DNA of 7,349 bases from JBGTHB01 sp041746415 (GCA_041746415.1 JBGTHB010000050.1:1-7349); one strand, 5' to 3'. Shown: positions 1 through 6,185, counted from the first letter of the stretch. The notes: generated by a model from the sequence alone, not told the origin. A program made the numbers and translations.

Positions 1-2349
1 AAAAGCGAAGTCAGATATCTAAAAGAGCTGCTAAACAAACACGGAATTGAATACGAAAATGCAGCCAGTCAGTCTGATAATGCATCTGTTGTGGATGATA
101 ACCAGTCTGGTTGTTCTGGTAAATTACTTTCTCCACAGGAAAAAATCAAACTGTATCGCTCTTATTTTAGAGGGCGCGAAGATGTATATGCACTTCGTTG
201 GGAGAATAAAAAGAGCGGGAGATCAGGCTATTCACCTGCTTGTGAAAACGAATGGCGACAGGGTGTTTGTGGAAAACCGAAAATAAAATGTGGTGTATGC
301 CCGAATCAAAAATGGAAGTATTTGAGTAATCAGACTTTATATGCCCATCTCACAGGTGAGCTTTTTATCGGCGTTTATCCATTATTGCAAAATGAGCATT
401 GTTATTTTTTGGCGGTTGATTTTGATAAAGAGAGTTGGCAGAAGGATGTAGCTGCTTTTGTGAAAGTTTGTGATGAGTATAAAGTACCAAGGTTAGTGGA
501 GCGTTCACAGTCGGGTAATGGTGCTCATGTATGGATGTTTTTTGAGGAATCAATAAGCGCAAGTTTAGCCAGAAATTTAGGTACGGCTCTGCTCACATTG
601 ACAATGCAGTTGCACCCTCATTTAAGTATGGATTCCTATGATCGCTTGTTTCCAAATCAAGACACACTGCCTAAAGGTGGATTTGGTAACCTTATTGCTT
701 TGCCGTTACAAGGTAAACGGCGCGCAGAAGACAATAGTGTGTTTGTTGATATCGGGCGCGGGGTTATATCTTTTTCTGATCCTTGGAAAATATTAGCAGA
801 AACAAATAAGCTTTCTTTACAAGAAGTGCAATTGTTGCTTTCTAAAATTCAAAGTGAGACGGGAATACTAGATGTTACACTCGCAACAGGTGAAGAAAAC
901 GAAACCGTACCACCTTGGGAAAGGCAGAGAGAAGCCAATAATGGCTATCCAGTTATTTTAGAAGTATTTCCTAAACAAATTGAAATTACTAAAGCTAATT
1001 TACTGTATGTGCCAATCGCTATGCTATCTGCAAAACTAATTAATCAAGTTCGTAAATTAGCTGCTTTTCAAAATCCTGAATTTTATCGTGCACAAGCAAT
1101 GCGATTGTCAACTTTTGGCAAGTCTCGTGTGATTCATTGCGCTGAAATGTTTTCTGATTATGTTGGATTGCCAAGGGGGTGCGAGGAGGAGTTATTCAAA
1201 TTATTTTATCACTATGGAATTCAGGTGAATTTATATGACAAACGTGAAGCTGGTGATGAGCTCCGTGTATCATTTATGGGTGAATTGTCGTCGGATCAAA
1301 ACAACGCTGTTAGCACAATGTTGCAGCACGACATTGGTGTTTTATCAGCGAGGACGGGATTTGGAAAAACTGTTGTAGCGGCCAAATTGATCGCTGAAAG
1401 AAAGACGAATACGTTAATTATGGTGCATCGTCAGCAATTACTAGAGCAGTGGCAAGAACGCTTGATGAGTTTTTTGAGTTTAGATAAAAAGCAAATTGGT
1501 GTGGTTAAGGGTGGTAAATTTAAGCTGACTAAATATATTGATATTGCTATGTTACAAAGCTTAGCTAAGCAAGGAGAAGTGGCGGCGGAGGTTGGCCAGT
1601 ATGGTCAAGTTATTGTTGATGAATGTCATCACTTGTCGGCATTTAGTTTCGAGCAAGTGTTAAAACAAGTAAACGCTAAGTATGTGTTAGGTTTGACAGC
1701 AACACCGTATCGTAAAGATGGACACCACCCTATTATTTTTATGCAGTGCGGACCTGTTCGGTTTCAAACGAGTAAAAAAGTGCAGTTAGAGCAAAGTTTA
1801 ACGGTTTATGCTAAGCAGGTCGTGTCAGAACGAGATGAAAAAGCTGATGGTATTGCTGCGTTATATCAGTCATTAATGGAAAACGATGAAAGAAACCAGG
1901 TTATTTTTGAGGAAGTAGTCAAATCTTATCGAACTGGCCGTTATCCATTGTTGTTAACAAATCGCACGAAACAGTTGGATTGGTTTGAAGAAAAACTGAA
2001 AAATGCTGGTATTGATGAAGTTTATGTTTTAAAAGGCGGTATGCGTAAAAAAACAAAAGAAGGTATAATGCGAGCGATTAAAGAAAGTGCTTCCAATCGA
2101 ATTCTGCTTGCCACAGGAAGTTACATTGGTGAGGGATTTGACGACCCTAAATTAGATACTTTATTTTTAGCGCTACCTGTTTCATGGCATGGTACTTTGC
2201 AGCAATATTTGGGTCGCTTGCATAGAGCGCATTGCGATAAGCAGGATATACAAGTGTATGACTATGTTGATGTGTGCTCGCCAGTTTGTATGCGAATGTA
2301 TCAAAAGCGAGTAAAGAAGTACAAAGCATTGGGGTATGAAATTAAATAG
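1..2349 (+). CDS. TOTE-type AEP primase-SF2 helicase fusion, 5' end outside the window
   Basis: The frame is open from base 1 to a TAG at 2347-2349, so at least 782 residues are present and the true start lies upstream; the GTG at 91 is only an internal codon. Counting the codon at base 1 as residue 1: residues 1-17 look like the end of a coiled coil. Cys81, Cys90, Cys97 and Cys100 form a zinc-ribbon-like cluster. The primase core follows, with the metal-binding pair D140-F-D142, His176 in SGNGAHVW, and the SYDRLFPNQD block at 212-221. The helicase has Walker A GFGKT at 453-457, DECH at 540-543, TATP at 566-569 and motif VI (Q735, G738, R739, R742). All key residues are intact. The pattern matches bacterial proteins carrying the AEP domain named after TOTE conflict systems, thought to act in self/non-self conflict. 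The expected activities are nucleic-acid synthesis plus ATP-driven unwinding; the cellular target is unknown to me. The gene converges on the reverse transcriptase with 147 bases between the stop codons. Confidence 0.9.
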   Translation, partial: KSEVRYLKELLNKHGIEYENAASQSDNASVVDDNQSGCSGKLLSPQEKIKLYRSYFRGREDVYALRWENKKSGRSGYSPACENEWRQGVCGKPKIKCGVCPNQKWKYLSNQTLYAHLTGELFIGVYPLLQNEHCYFLAVDFDKESWQKDVAAFVKVCDEYKVPRLVERSQSGNGAHVWMFFEESISASLARNLGTALLTLTMQLHPHLSMDSYDRLFPNQDTLPKGGFGNLIALPLQGKRRAEDNSVFVDIGRGVISFSDPWKILAETNKLSLQEVQLLLSKIQSETGILDVTLATGEENETVPPWERQREANNGYPVILEVFPKQIEITKANLLYVPIAMLSAKLINQVRKLAAFQNPEFYRAQAMRLSTFGKSRVIHCAEMFSDYVGLPRGCEEELFKLFYHYGIQVNLYDKREAGDELRVSFMGELSSDQNNAVSTMLQHDIGVLSARTGFGKTVVAAKLIAERKTNTLIMVHRQQLLEQWQERLMSFLSLDKKQIGVVKGGKFKLTKYIDIAMLQSLAKQGEVAAEVGQYGQVIVDECHHLSAFSFEQVLKQVNAKYVLGLTATPYRKDGHHPIIFMQCGPVRFQTSKKVQLEQSLTVYAKQVVSERDEKADGIAALYQSLMENDERNQVIFEEVVKSYRTGRYPLLLTNRTKQLDWFEEKLKNAGIDEVYVLKGGMRKKTKEGIMRAIKESASNRILLATGSYIGEGFDDPKLDTLFLALPVSWHGTLQQYLGRLHRAHCDKQDIQVYDYVDVCSPVCMRMYQKRVKKYKALGYEIK

Positions 2350-2496
2350 TCTGATTACCGTTGAAGGAGAATCATCAATAATCTTCCCAAAAAGAGCATA
2401 GCAGAGACTGGTGTGGTATTTATTTCATATTTTTTAACTGTGAGTAAAAAACTTAAAAATATAATAAAACTACTGTATTTTAATTTTTGCGCGATA

Positions 2497-3873
2497 TCAG
2501 CCTAAATTCTGTTTATTGGAGATGCCATGAGCTAACCATTCAGATATTTTTACTTTTCTATTTTTAAGTTGACGAGAAATTTTATTTCCTTTGTTCCCCA
2601 TTATTTTAATAGCACTTTTTGCATATAACCAGAAATTAGTTTTGTCGTATTTAGAGTTTGATTGTCTTCCGCCATACTTTTCACAAATATCTGAGTAAGA
2701 TCGGTCAAATACTTCTTTTGGAGAGAGATTTGGATAGCGTTTAATAAGATTTTCTGCTTCGGAACGAATGCCCCACAGTAGTTTTCGATTAAATGCAGCG
2801 AGTGTTGAATTTTTGATTCTGACATTTTGACCATCAAAGGCAAAACCTAAATACTCAAACGATTTGTTACTTTTTTCGTTTTCAGGTTGATATGGTTGGT
2901 GCTTTATTTTGCCATCCACTAGCGAAAATTCTGTTATGTTGGTTTTTGTGCTAGAAATTTTTAGTTTTTCTATAAAAAGTTGCTTTTCAATATAGGAGAT
3001 TATTTCTTCTGGAGTCGAGGTATTTGGTTCGCAGATAAATAAAATGTCATCAGAATAACGTCTATAGTAAGCATTAAACTTTTTAGCGATATCAGCCATT
3101 GCTTTATCAAAATCGAGAAGATAGAGGTTCGCTAAAACGTCTGAAATGGGTGAGCCCTGAGGAATGCCTTTTTTCGATTCATTTTTTTTAATTAGAGGCC
3201 GTATTTTTTCTTTGAATGTTGACCGATTACAAAGTTTTTTTGGGATTTTTTTTAATGCAGTGGTTTTTCTGCCGTTTTGTTTTATTTCTTGGACATAACC
3301 AAGAGTTGTGTAACAAGTATGTCGATCTACATAAGCGTAATTTGTTATGGTGTTGAAAATCACTTGGTGGTCTGGTGGTAACTTGTCTATGTTAAGCAAA
3401 CAGCACCATTTTTGTTTTAGTAGCTCATGATCCATAGATGGGAAAAACTTTTCTATATCCATTGCAATGGCAAAGCAATTTTTTCTTCGTAGAATTTCTT
3501 CAAATGCTTCATTTGCAAAATGAATATTGCATTTGCCAATGTTTTGATAGGTATCTAGAGAAATCTGGCGATAGGTTATAGGGCAGTTTTGTATATCATT
3601 TTCAGTGAGTGTTTGCTCATATTTTTTTAACAAAATGGAACGGTAATGAGAATAAATATAAGCATCGCGGCGACAAGCATAAGCTATTTGACGATTTTTT
3701 AGTTTTCCATCAAACCGCACCCACTTTTGTTCGTATTGTAGAAAAGGAAAAAATGCGTTCTTTTTTACTTTATTTGGATTAGTGATAATAGCTTGAATGT
3801 TTTCATCAGAGATAGGAGCATCAAAATGAGGGTAGTGTTTGATTTTTGGTAGTTGAAGCTCAGCTCCTGCCAT
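2497..3873 (-). CDS. Stand-alone reverse transcriptase, UG/DRT-like (possible antiviral RT)
   Basis: Predicted RNA-directed DNA polymerase of 458 residues. The ATG at 3873 is chosen because GAGG lies 6 nt upstream (3883-3880); a GTG at 3909 would add 12 residues but sits inside a strong hairpin. RT motifs, numbered from this ATG: motif A with D139 in MDIEKFFPSMDH, motif B QGSP at 239-242, catalytic YSDD at 273-276, a Lys-rich motif D near 308-312, and FEYLGF at 339-344. The N-terminal part has a YPHFD stretch and a Lys/Arg-rich fingers region. A roughly 55-residue basic stretch separates motifs A and B. About 110 residues follow the palm as an alpha-rich, basic C-terminal region. There is no maturase/HNH domain, no retron signature, and no DGR-type SQ motif. 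This fits the 'unknown group' RTs, many of which are antiviral (DRT); DRT2/UG2 is my best guess, unverified. DRT RTs commonly copy an ncRNA encoded just upstream, and a structured leader is present here. The coding strand is strikingly A-rich, suggesting horizontal transfer. Confidence 0.88.
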   Translation of the reverse strand: MAGAELQLPKIKHYPHFDAPISDENIQAIITNPNKVKKNAFFPFLQYEQKWVRFDGKLKNRQIAYACRRDAYIYSHYRSILLKKYEQTLTENDIQNCPITYRQISLDTYQNIGKCNIHFANEAFEEILRRKNCFAIAMDIEKFFPSMDHELLKQKWCCLLNIDKLPPDHQVIFNTITNYAYVDRHTCYTTLGYVQEIKQNGRKTTALKKIPKKLCNRSTFKEKIRPLIKKNESKKGIPQGSPISDVLANLYLLDFDKAMADIAKKFNAYYRRYSDDILFICEPNTSTPEEIISYIEKQLFIEKLKISSTKTNITEFSLVDGKIKHQPYQPENEKSNKSFEYLGFAFDGQNVRIKNSTLAAFNRKLLWGIRSEAENLIKRYPNLSPKEVFDRSYSDICEKYGGRQSNSKYDKTNFWLYAKSAIKIMGNKGNKISRQLKNRKVKISEWLAHGISNKQNLG

Positions 3874-3879
3874 GATCGT

Positions 3880-3883
3880 CCTC
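3880..3883 (-). promoter_or_regulatory. Ribosome-binding site fixing the RT start
   Basis: GAGG on the minus strand, 6 nt before the ATG at 3873. It lies just outside the 40-nt hairpin at 3891-3930, so translation can begin after the structured leader. The alternative GTG at 3909 is buried in that hairpin and has no Shine-Dalgarno sequence. Confidence 0.7.
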
Positions 3884-3890
3884 AAGAGAC

Positions 3891-3930
3891 GGGGCAAAGC
3901 ATTGGGCACAGTCCAATTACGCTTTGCCCC
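3891..3930 (-). promoter_or_regulatory. Strong two-stem hairpin in the RT leader
   Basis: On the minus strand GGGGCAAAGC pairs perfectly with GCTTTGCCCC (10 bp). After a 3-nt bulge (GTA), ATTGG pairs with CCAAT around a 7-nt loop (ACTGTGC). The whole element is 40 nt and ends 7 nt before the RT Shine-Dalgarno sequence. It is the strongest structure in the leader and could be the 3' stem of an RT-associated ncRNA, a translational control element, or a protein-binding site. Read on the plus strand, the same stem is followed after 5 nt by a run of seven T (3936-3942), so it may also act as an intrinsic terminator for antisense transcripts. On the RT strand no T-run follows, so it should not terminate RT transcription. 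Confidence 0.7.
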
Positions 3931-3990
3931 GACTATTTTTTTGACGAGTTGTTACACTCTATTCTGTGCTTTTTTCTAACTTAGTATGTT

Positions 3991-4060
3991 TCACTATCGT
4001 AATGAAATTAAAGTTTGAAATAGCGCGAGCGATATTCCGTAATGGAGTCATCACTCTCGT
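3991..4060. repeat. Rearranged short direct repeats in the RT leader
   Basis: On the plus strand TCACTATCGT (3991-4000) recurs as TCACTCTCGT (4051-4060), 9 of 10 bases matching and exactly 60 nt apart. CGTAATG occurs at 3998-4004, overlapping the first decamer, and again at 4038-4044, a 40-nt offset. The first copy reads as one composite, TCACTATCGTAATG; in the second its two halves are present in swapped order. The 60-nt spacing is a whole number of codons. Chance cannot be excluded for repeats this short. Confidence 0.5.
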
Positions 4061-4081
4061 CGTTCACATCTTCTTTCATTC

Positions 4082-4097
4082 GTTTGACAGTTCAAAC
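4082..4097. promoter_or_regulatory. Perfect palindromic operator-like element
   Basis: GTTTGA (4082-4087), CAGT (4088-4091) and TCAAAC (4092-4097) form a perfect 6-bp inverted repeat with a 4-nt centre. It overlaps the TTGACA box of the proposed integrase promoter, so a repressor bound here could block integrase transcription. As RNA on the other strand it is one of the leader hairpins. Confidence 0.45.
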
Positions 4098-4112
4098 AAG
4101 CAACTCTTCAAT
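4084..4112 (+). promoter_or_regulatory. Putative sigma-70 promoter for the integrase
   Basis: A consensus TTGACA at 4084-4089 is followed, 17 nt later, by TTCAAT at 4107-4112 (4 of 6 to TATAAT). It would give an integrase mRNA with a leader of roughly 140 nt. The -35 box is ideal and the -10 box is mediocre. GATAAT at 4125-4130 is a better -10 box by sequence but too far away (35 nt). Confidence 0.4.
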
Positions 4113-4126
4113 CCGAAAATTGAAGA
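4105..4126. repeat. 8-bp inverted repeat / hairpin
   Basis: TCTTCAAT (4105-4112) and ATTGAAGA (4119-4126) are exact reverse complements around a 6-nt loop. This is the second most stable hairpin in the intergenic region after the one at 3891-3930. It would be the first stem of the candidate ncRNA on the minus strand, and on the plus strand it overlaps the proposed -10 box. Confidence 0.55.
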
Positions 4127-4225
4127 TAATCTTTATGTTGGGGTGGTTGTTTTTATTTCAACCCAAAATCTCAAATTAACGAGGCAGTTAGCGGGTCTTT
4201 TCATTTAAAAGGCAAATTAATACCA

Positions 4226-4242
4226 TTTAACTTCTTTAACTT
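4226..4242 (+). repeat. Tandem TTTAACTT before the integrase
   Basis: Two copies of TTTAACTT (4226-4233 and 4235-4242) lie with a 9-nt period just before the integrase ribosome-binding site (GAGG at 4251-4254, ATG at 4260). They may be a regulator-binding site or simply AT-rich repetition. Confidence 0.3.
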
Positions 4243-4259
4243 AAACCAAAGAGGTCAAC

Positions 4260-5417
4260 ATGACAAAAGAAACTGAAAAACGTATTGCCACGGGGCTTTT
4301 CGTTCGCACTTCAAGGAATGGTAAGAAAACCATTCGTGTTAGTTTTTCGTATCGGCGTAAACATTGCCGCGAGTCGCTAAACTTTGAACCAACACGAAAC
4401 AATGTTAGGTGTGCGATTAATTTCCGCAAAAAAATTCTGCGCGAGATTTCGTTAAATACATTTAATTATGCTAAAACATTTCCGTTTTCAAAACGGGCGA
4501 TTGAGTTTGGTCATTGCTCCGATCGAGTATTGGTTCGTGATTTGCTCGATCGGTTCCTGGCACGATCGAAGAAACAAACAAAGGCGACAACGCATAACCG
4601 GTATGTGCGTGTTTGTAAAAAACACCTTTATGCGACTTTTGGTCATGTGGCTATTTCAGATTTGTCGCCTGGGTTAATTTGGCTGTGGTTGGAAAAGCAA
4701 AACTGGCAGCGTAAAACTGTCGTGAATAACTTAACACCTTTACGGGCGGTGATTGATGATGCATTAATATTTGGATACATTGATAAAAATCCATTTGACC
4801 TGATTAATATTTCGCGTTTATCAAACCTCAAATCGAACTACCGCGTTAATCCACTCAATAAAAATGAGATTAGACAGTTGCTGAGTGTCGCAGAGGGTCA
4901 AGTACGAAATGTATTTCAATTTGCTATTTATTCTGGTTTGCGAACTTCTGAATTAATTGGTTTAAAGTGGGAAGATGTCGATTGGGATAAAGGTGTTGTG
5001 CAGGTTAAGCGTGCGGTCGTAGATGGAATAGAACAAGGTACGAAAACACCGTCGAGTGTGCGTAAAGTTACTCTTTTGCCTTCGGCAAGAGAAGCGCTCG
5101 ACAATCAAAGAAAGCACACAGAATATTTTCGTGGCCGTGTGTTTTATAACCCATTTGATAAAAATCCATGGCAATCATCGGATCAATTGCGAAAGCGGGC
5201 TTGGTTGCCGCTTTTTGAAAAACTGGATATACCGTATCGTAATCTGTACCACACCAGACACACTTATGCGTCGATGTTGGTTTCGGGTGGTGAGAGTTCG
5301 CAATGGGTATCTCAACAGATGGGGCACACCAATGGTGTGACAACGTATCGTTATTATATTCGGTGGGTGCCCGACTCAGATGTTCCGGGAGGTTATCAAC
5401 CAATACATCATTGGTAA
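4260..5417 (+). CDS. Tyrosine recombinase/integrase with arm-binding N-terminal domain
   Basis: A 385-residue site-specific recombinase, the usual length for island or phage integrases. The start is the ATG at 4260 with GAGG 5 nt upstream. Residues about 6-60 resemble the DUF3596/arm-DNA-binding domain (KRIATGLFVRTS...GKK). Residues about 90-175 are the SAM-like core-binding domain. Residues about 195-370 are the catalytic domain, with R228 in SGLRTSE, K262, H331 and R333 in HTRH, H356 in MGH, and the nucleophile Y365 or Y366. All catalytic residues are present, so the enzyme should be active. It is divergent from the reverse transcriptase. Downstream, at 5501-5525, lies a tRNA/tmRNA 3'-end fragment that is the probable attachment site, with repeats beyond it that could be arm sites. 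It presumably moves the island that carries the primase-helicase and RT; that cargo assignment is an inference from proximity. Confidence 0.93.
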   Translation: MTKETEKRIATGLFVRTSRNGKKTIRVSFSYRRKHCRESLNFEPTRNNVRCAINFRKKILREISLNTFNYAKTFPFSKRAIEFGHCSDRVLVRDLLDRFLARSKKQTKATTHNRYVRVCKKHLYATFGHVAISDLSPGLIWLWLEKQNWQRKTVVNNLTPLRAVIDDALIFGYIDKNPFDLINISRLSNLKSNYRVNPLNKNEIRQLLSVAEGQVRNVFQFAIYSGLRTSELIGLKWEDVDWDKGVVQVKRAVVDGIEQGTKTPSSVRKVTLLPSAREALDNQRKHTEYFRGRVFYNPFDKNPWQSSDQLRKRAWLPLFEKLDIPYRNLYHTRHTYASMLVSGGESSQWVSQQMGHTNGVTTYRYYIRWVPDSDVPGGYQPIHHW

Positions 5418-5500
5418 TTAAGCGCCTGTCTTTTCCCGCTGCTTTCCTGAGATTTCAGCGATGAAAAATAAAAAGCCTTTGTTTCAATTGCTTATCAAAA

Positions 5501-5525
5501 TGGAGGCGGCGGGAATTGTACCCGC
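5501..5525 (-). other. tRNA/tmRNA 3'-end fragment, probable attachment (att) site
   Basis: On the minus strand, GCGGG - 7-nt loop TACAATT - CCCGC forms an exact T-arm (5525-5509). It is followed at once by a 7-nt acceptor strand CGCCTCC (5508-5502) and a discriminator A (5501); the CCA end is replaced by TTTT. This is the geometry of a tRNA-like 3' end. The sequence is closest in memory to proteobacterial tmRNA (ssrA) ends, a common integration target; a tRNA-Ser is the alternative. The loop departs from TTCAATT at one position (A for the second T). No matching 5' acceptor strand and no tmRNA tag reading frame are seen nearby, so this is a fragment rather than a complete gene. It lies 83 bases after the integrase stop. 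Confidence 0.55.
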
Positions 5526-5568
5526 AGCCGTAGAAGAATTCTTGTTTTTAGACCATCGGAGACTACGT

Positions 5569-5631
5569 CAGACAACGTAAAATAAGGACTTGCAGGCCAC
5601 CATAAAAAAACGGATTGTCTCAGGTTGTCTG
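5569..5631. repeat. Inverted and tandem TTGTCT motifs (possible integrase arm sites)
   Basis: CAGACAAC (5569-5576) is the exact reverse complement of GTTGTCTG (5624-5631). The core TTGTCT also occurs at 5615-5620, exactly 10 bp before the copy at 5625-5630, so the sites sit on the same face of the helix. Spaced direct and inverted copies of a short motif near an attachment core are typical of arm-type sites for integrases with an N-terminal arm-binding domain. Confidence 0.4.
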
Positions 5632-5645
5632 GTGTTTGCTGCAAA

Positions 5646-5666
5646 TGAGCACTCTGTGAGCACTCT
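5646..5666. repeat. Tandem TGAGCACTCT repeat
   Basis: TGAGCACTCT occurs at 5646-5655 and again at 5657-5666, separated by one base (period 11, about one helical turn). It fits a pair of protein-binding sites, either integrase or excisionase arm sites or a regulator of the downstream operon. Confidence 0.45.
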
Positions 5667-5792
5667 AAATTGTCAAAATGGTATCCCAATTATGCGTTTT
5701 TGGCAACTTCCTGGCTTATTTACTTAATCCCTAAATTGTAGTTTTGCCGTCAATGTGATAGTTGTGCTATTTCATTTTTTGGAGATTTCTCA

Positions 5793-6164
5793 ATGCTGGA
5801 TCACGTCGGAATCGCTGTTCGCGATTATGAGAAAGCCAAGCAGTTTTATATCAAGGCATTGGCTCCGTTGGGCTATGAGCTATTGATGGAAGTGCAGGGC
5901 TTCGCCGGGTTTGGGGTGAAATCCAAAAACGGCCCTTTAGCCACTTTTTGGCTGCATCAAAGCAATAAACCCACCCAATCACTACACCTAGCCTTTCGAG
6001 CGATCAGTCGGAATGTCGTGGACGAGTTCTATGATATCGCTTTACAAGCCGGTGGCACTGATAATGGTAAGCCTGGTGTTAGGGAAATATATCATCCCAA
6101 TTACTATGGCGCTTTTATACTAGATTTAGATGGCAATAATATTGAGGTGGTTTGCCATCAATAA
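5793..6164 (+). CDS. VOC-family (glyoxalase/bleomycin-resistance-like) protein
   Basis: A small single-domain protein of 123 residues, typical for single-module VOC proteins. The ATG at 5793 has GGAG 8 nt upstream. The start MLDHVGIAVRDYEKAKQFY is the classic first beta-alpha unit, and the end holds FILDLDGNNIEVVCH. Likely metal-site residues are H4, H65 (in SLHLAF) and E118, the usual VOC pattern, which suggests a divalent metal centre and a cytoplasmic enzyme. Substrate cannot be read from sequence: glyoxalase, dioxygenase, fosfomycin-type and other roles share this fold. It is the first gene of a probable operon, with 21 nt to the membrane-protein gene. Its codon use looks less AT-skewed than that of the reverse transcriptase, consistent with a different origin from the integrase-RT block. 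Confidence 0.88.
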   Translation: MLDHVGIAVRDYEKAKQFYIKALAPLGYELLMEVQGFAGFGVKSKNGPLATFWLHQSNKPTQSLHLAFRAISRNVVDEFYDIALQAGGTDNGKPGVREIYHPNYYGAFILDLDGNNIEVVCHQ

Positions 6165-6185
6165 TTGATTTTTATGAGGTAAGTT

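Larger units (their letters stand above)
3891..4126 (-). ncRNA. Candidate RT-associated structured ncRNA/leader (boundaries approximate)
   Basis: This gene-free stretch lies upstream of and on the same strand as the reverse transcriptase, where DRT2- and DRT9-type systems encode their template ncRNA. Perfect small inverted repeats line up in RT order: an 8-bp stem with a 6-nt loop (4126-4105), a 6-bp stem with a 4-nt loop (4097-4082), GAGT/ACTC (4056-4045), TTTCA/TGAAA (4007-3989), a second GAGT/ACTC (3959-3946), and the 10+5-bp hairpin at 3930-3891. It also contains a 9/10-matching decamer repeated 60 nt apart. The length, about 240 nt, is in the range known for such RNAs. No convincing minus-strand promoter was found and no conservation data are available. 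The alternative is that this is simply a divergent promoter region with operators. Confidence 0.35.
5418..5792. other. Gene-free junction region after the integrase
   Basis: No convincing gene is seen in these 375 bases. They hold a weak stem (CGCTG 5437-5441 with CAGCG 5456-5460), the tRNA/tmRNA-like fragment (5501-5525), several short direct and inverted repeats (5569-5666), and an unassigned promoter for the operon beginning at 5793. This is a plausible junction between the integrase-bearing element and its neighbour. Confidence 0.6.

Noticed and set aside
91..2349. Helicase gene starting at the GTG at 91
   Set aside because: The same frame is open to base 1 and encodes a helix (EVRYLKELLNKHGI) typical of the family N-terminus, so the gene is cut by the window rather than starting at 91.
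2350..2496. Bidirectional terminator between the helicase and RT genes
   Set aside because: The 147 bases are very AT-rich, and the only pairing seen is weak A/T stretches without a GC stem.
2497..3909. Diversity-generating retroelement, retron or group II intron
   Set aside because: Motif B is QGSP rather than the DGR SQ type and no template/variable repeat pair is seen. There is no maturase or HNH domain and no intron domain V. No msr/msd-like paired RNA with the retron RT signature was recognised.
3966..4208. An 80-residue protein gene on the + strand
   Set aside because: It has a GTG start without a ribosome-binding site, a hydrophobic composition without a recognisable family, and overlaps the hairpin-rich leader. 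Kept only as an observation on the open frame.
5437..5460. Intrinsic terminator after the integrase
   Set aside because: The stem is only 5 bp with a 14-nt loop, and A-rich rather than T-rich sequence follows.
5495..5689. A 64-residue minus-strand protein
   Set aside because: It covers the tRNA/tmRNA fragment and repeats, has no ribosome-binding site, and its sequence is low-quality and unlike any family I know.
5501..5792. An intact ssrA (tmRNA) gene on the minus strand
   Set aside because: Only the T-arm and 3' acceptor strand are present. There is no complementary GGAGGCG/GGGGGCG 5' end and no Ala-rich tag frame to the right, and less than 300 nt are available before the VOC gene.
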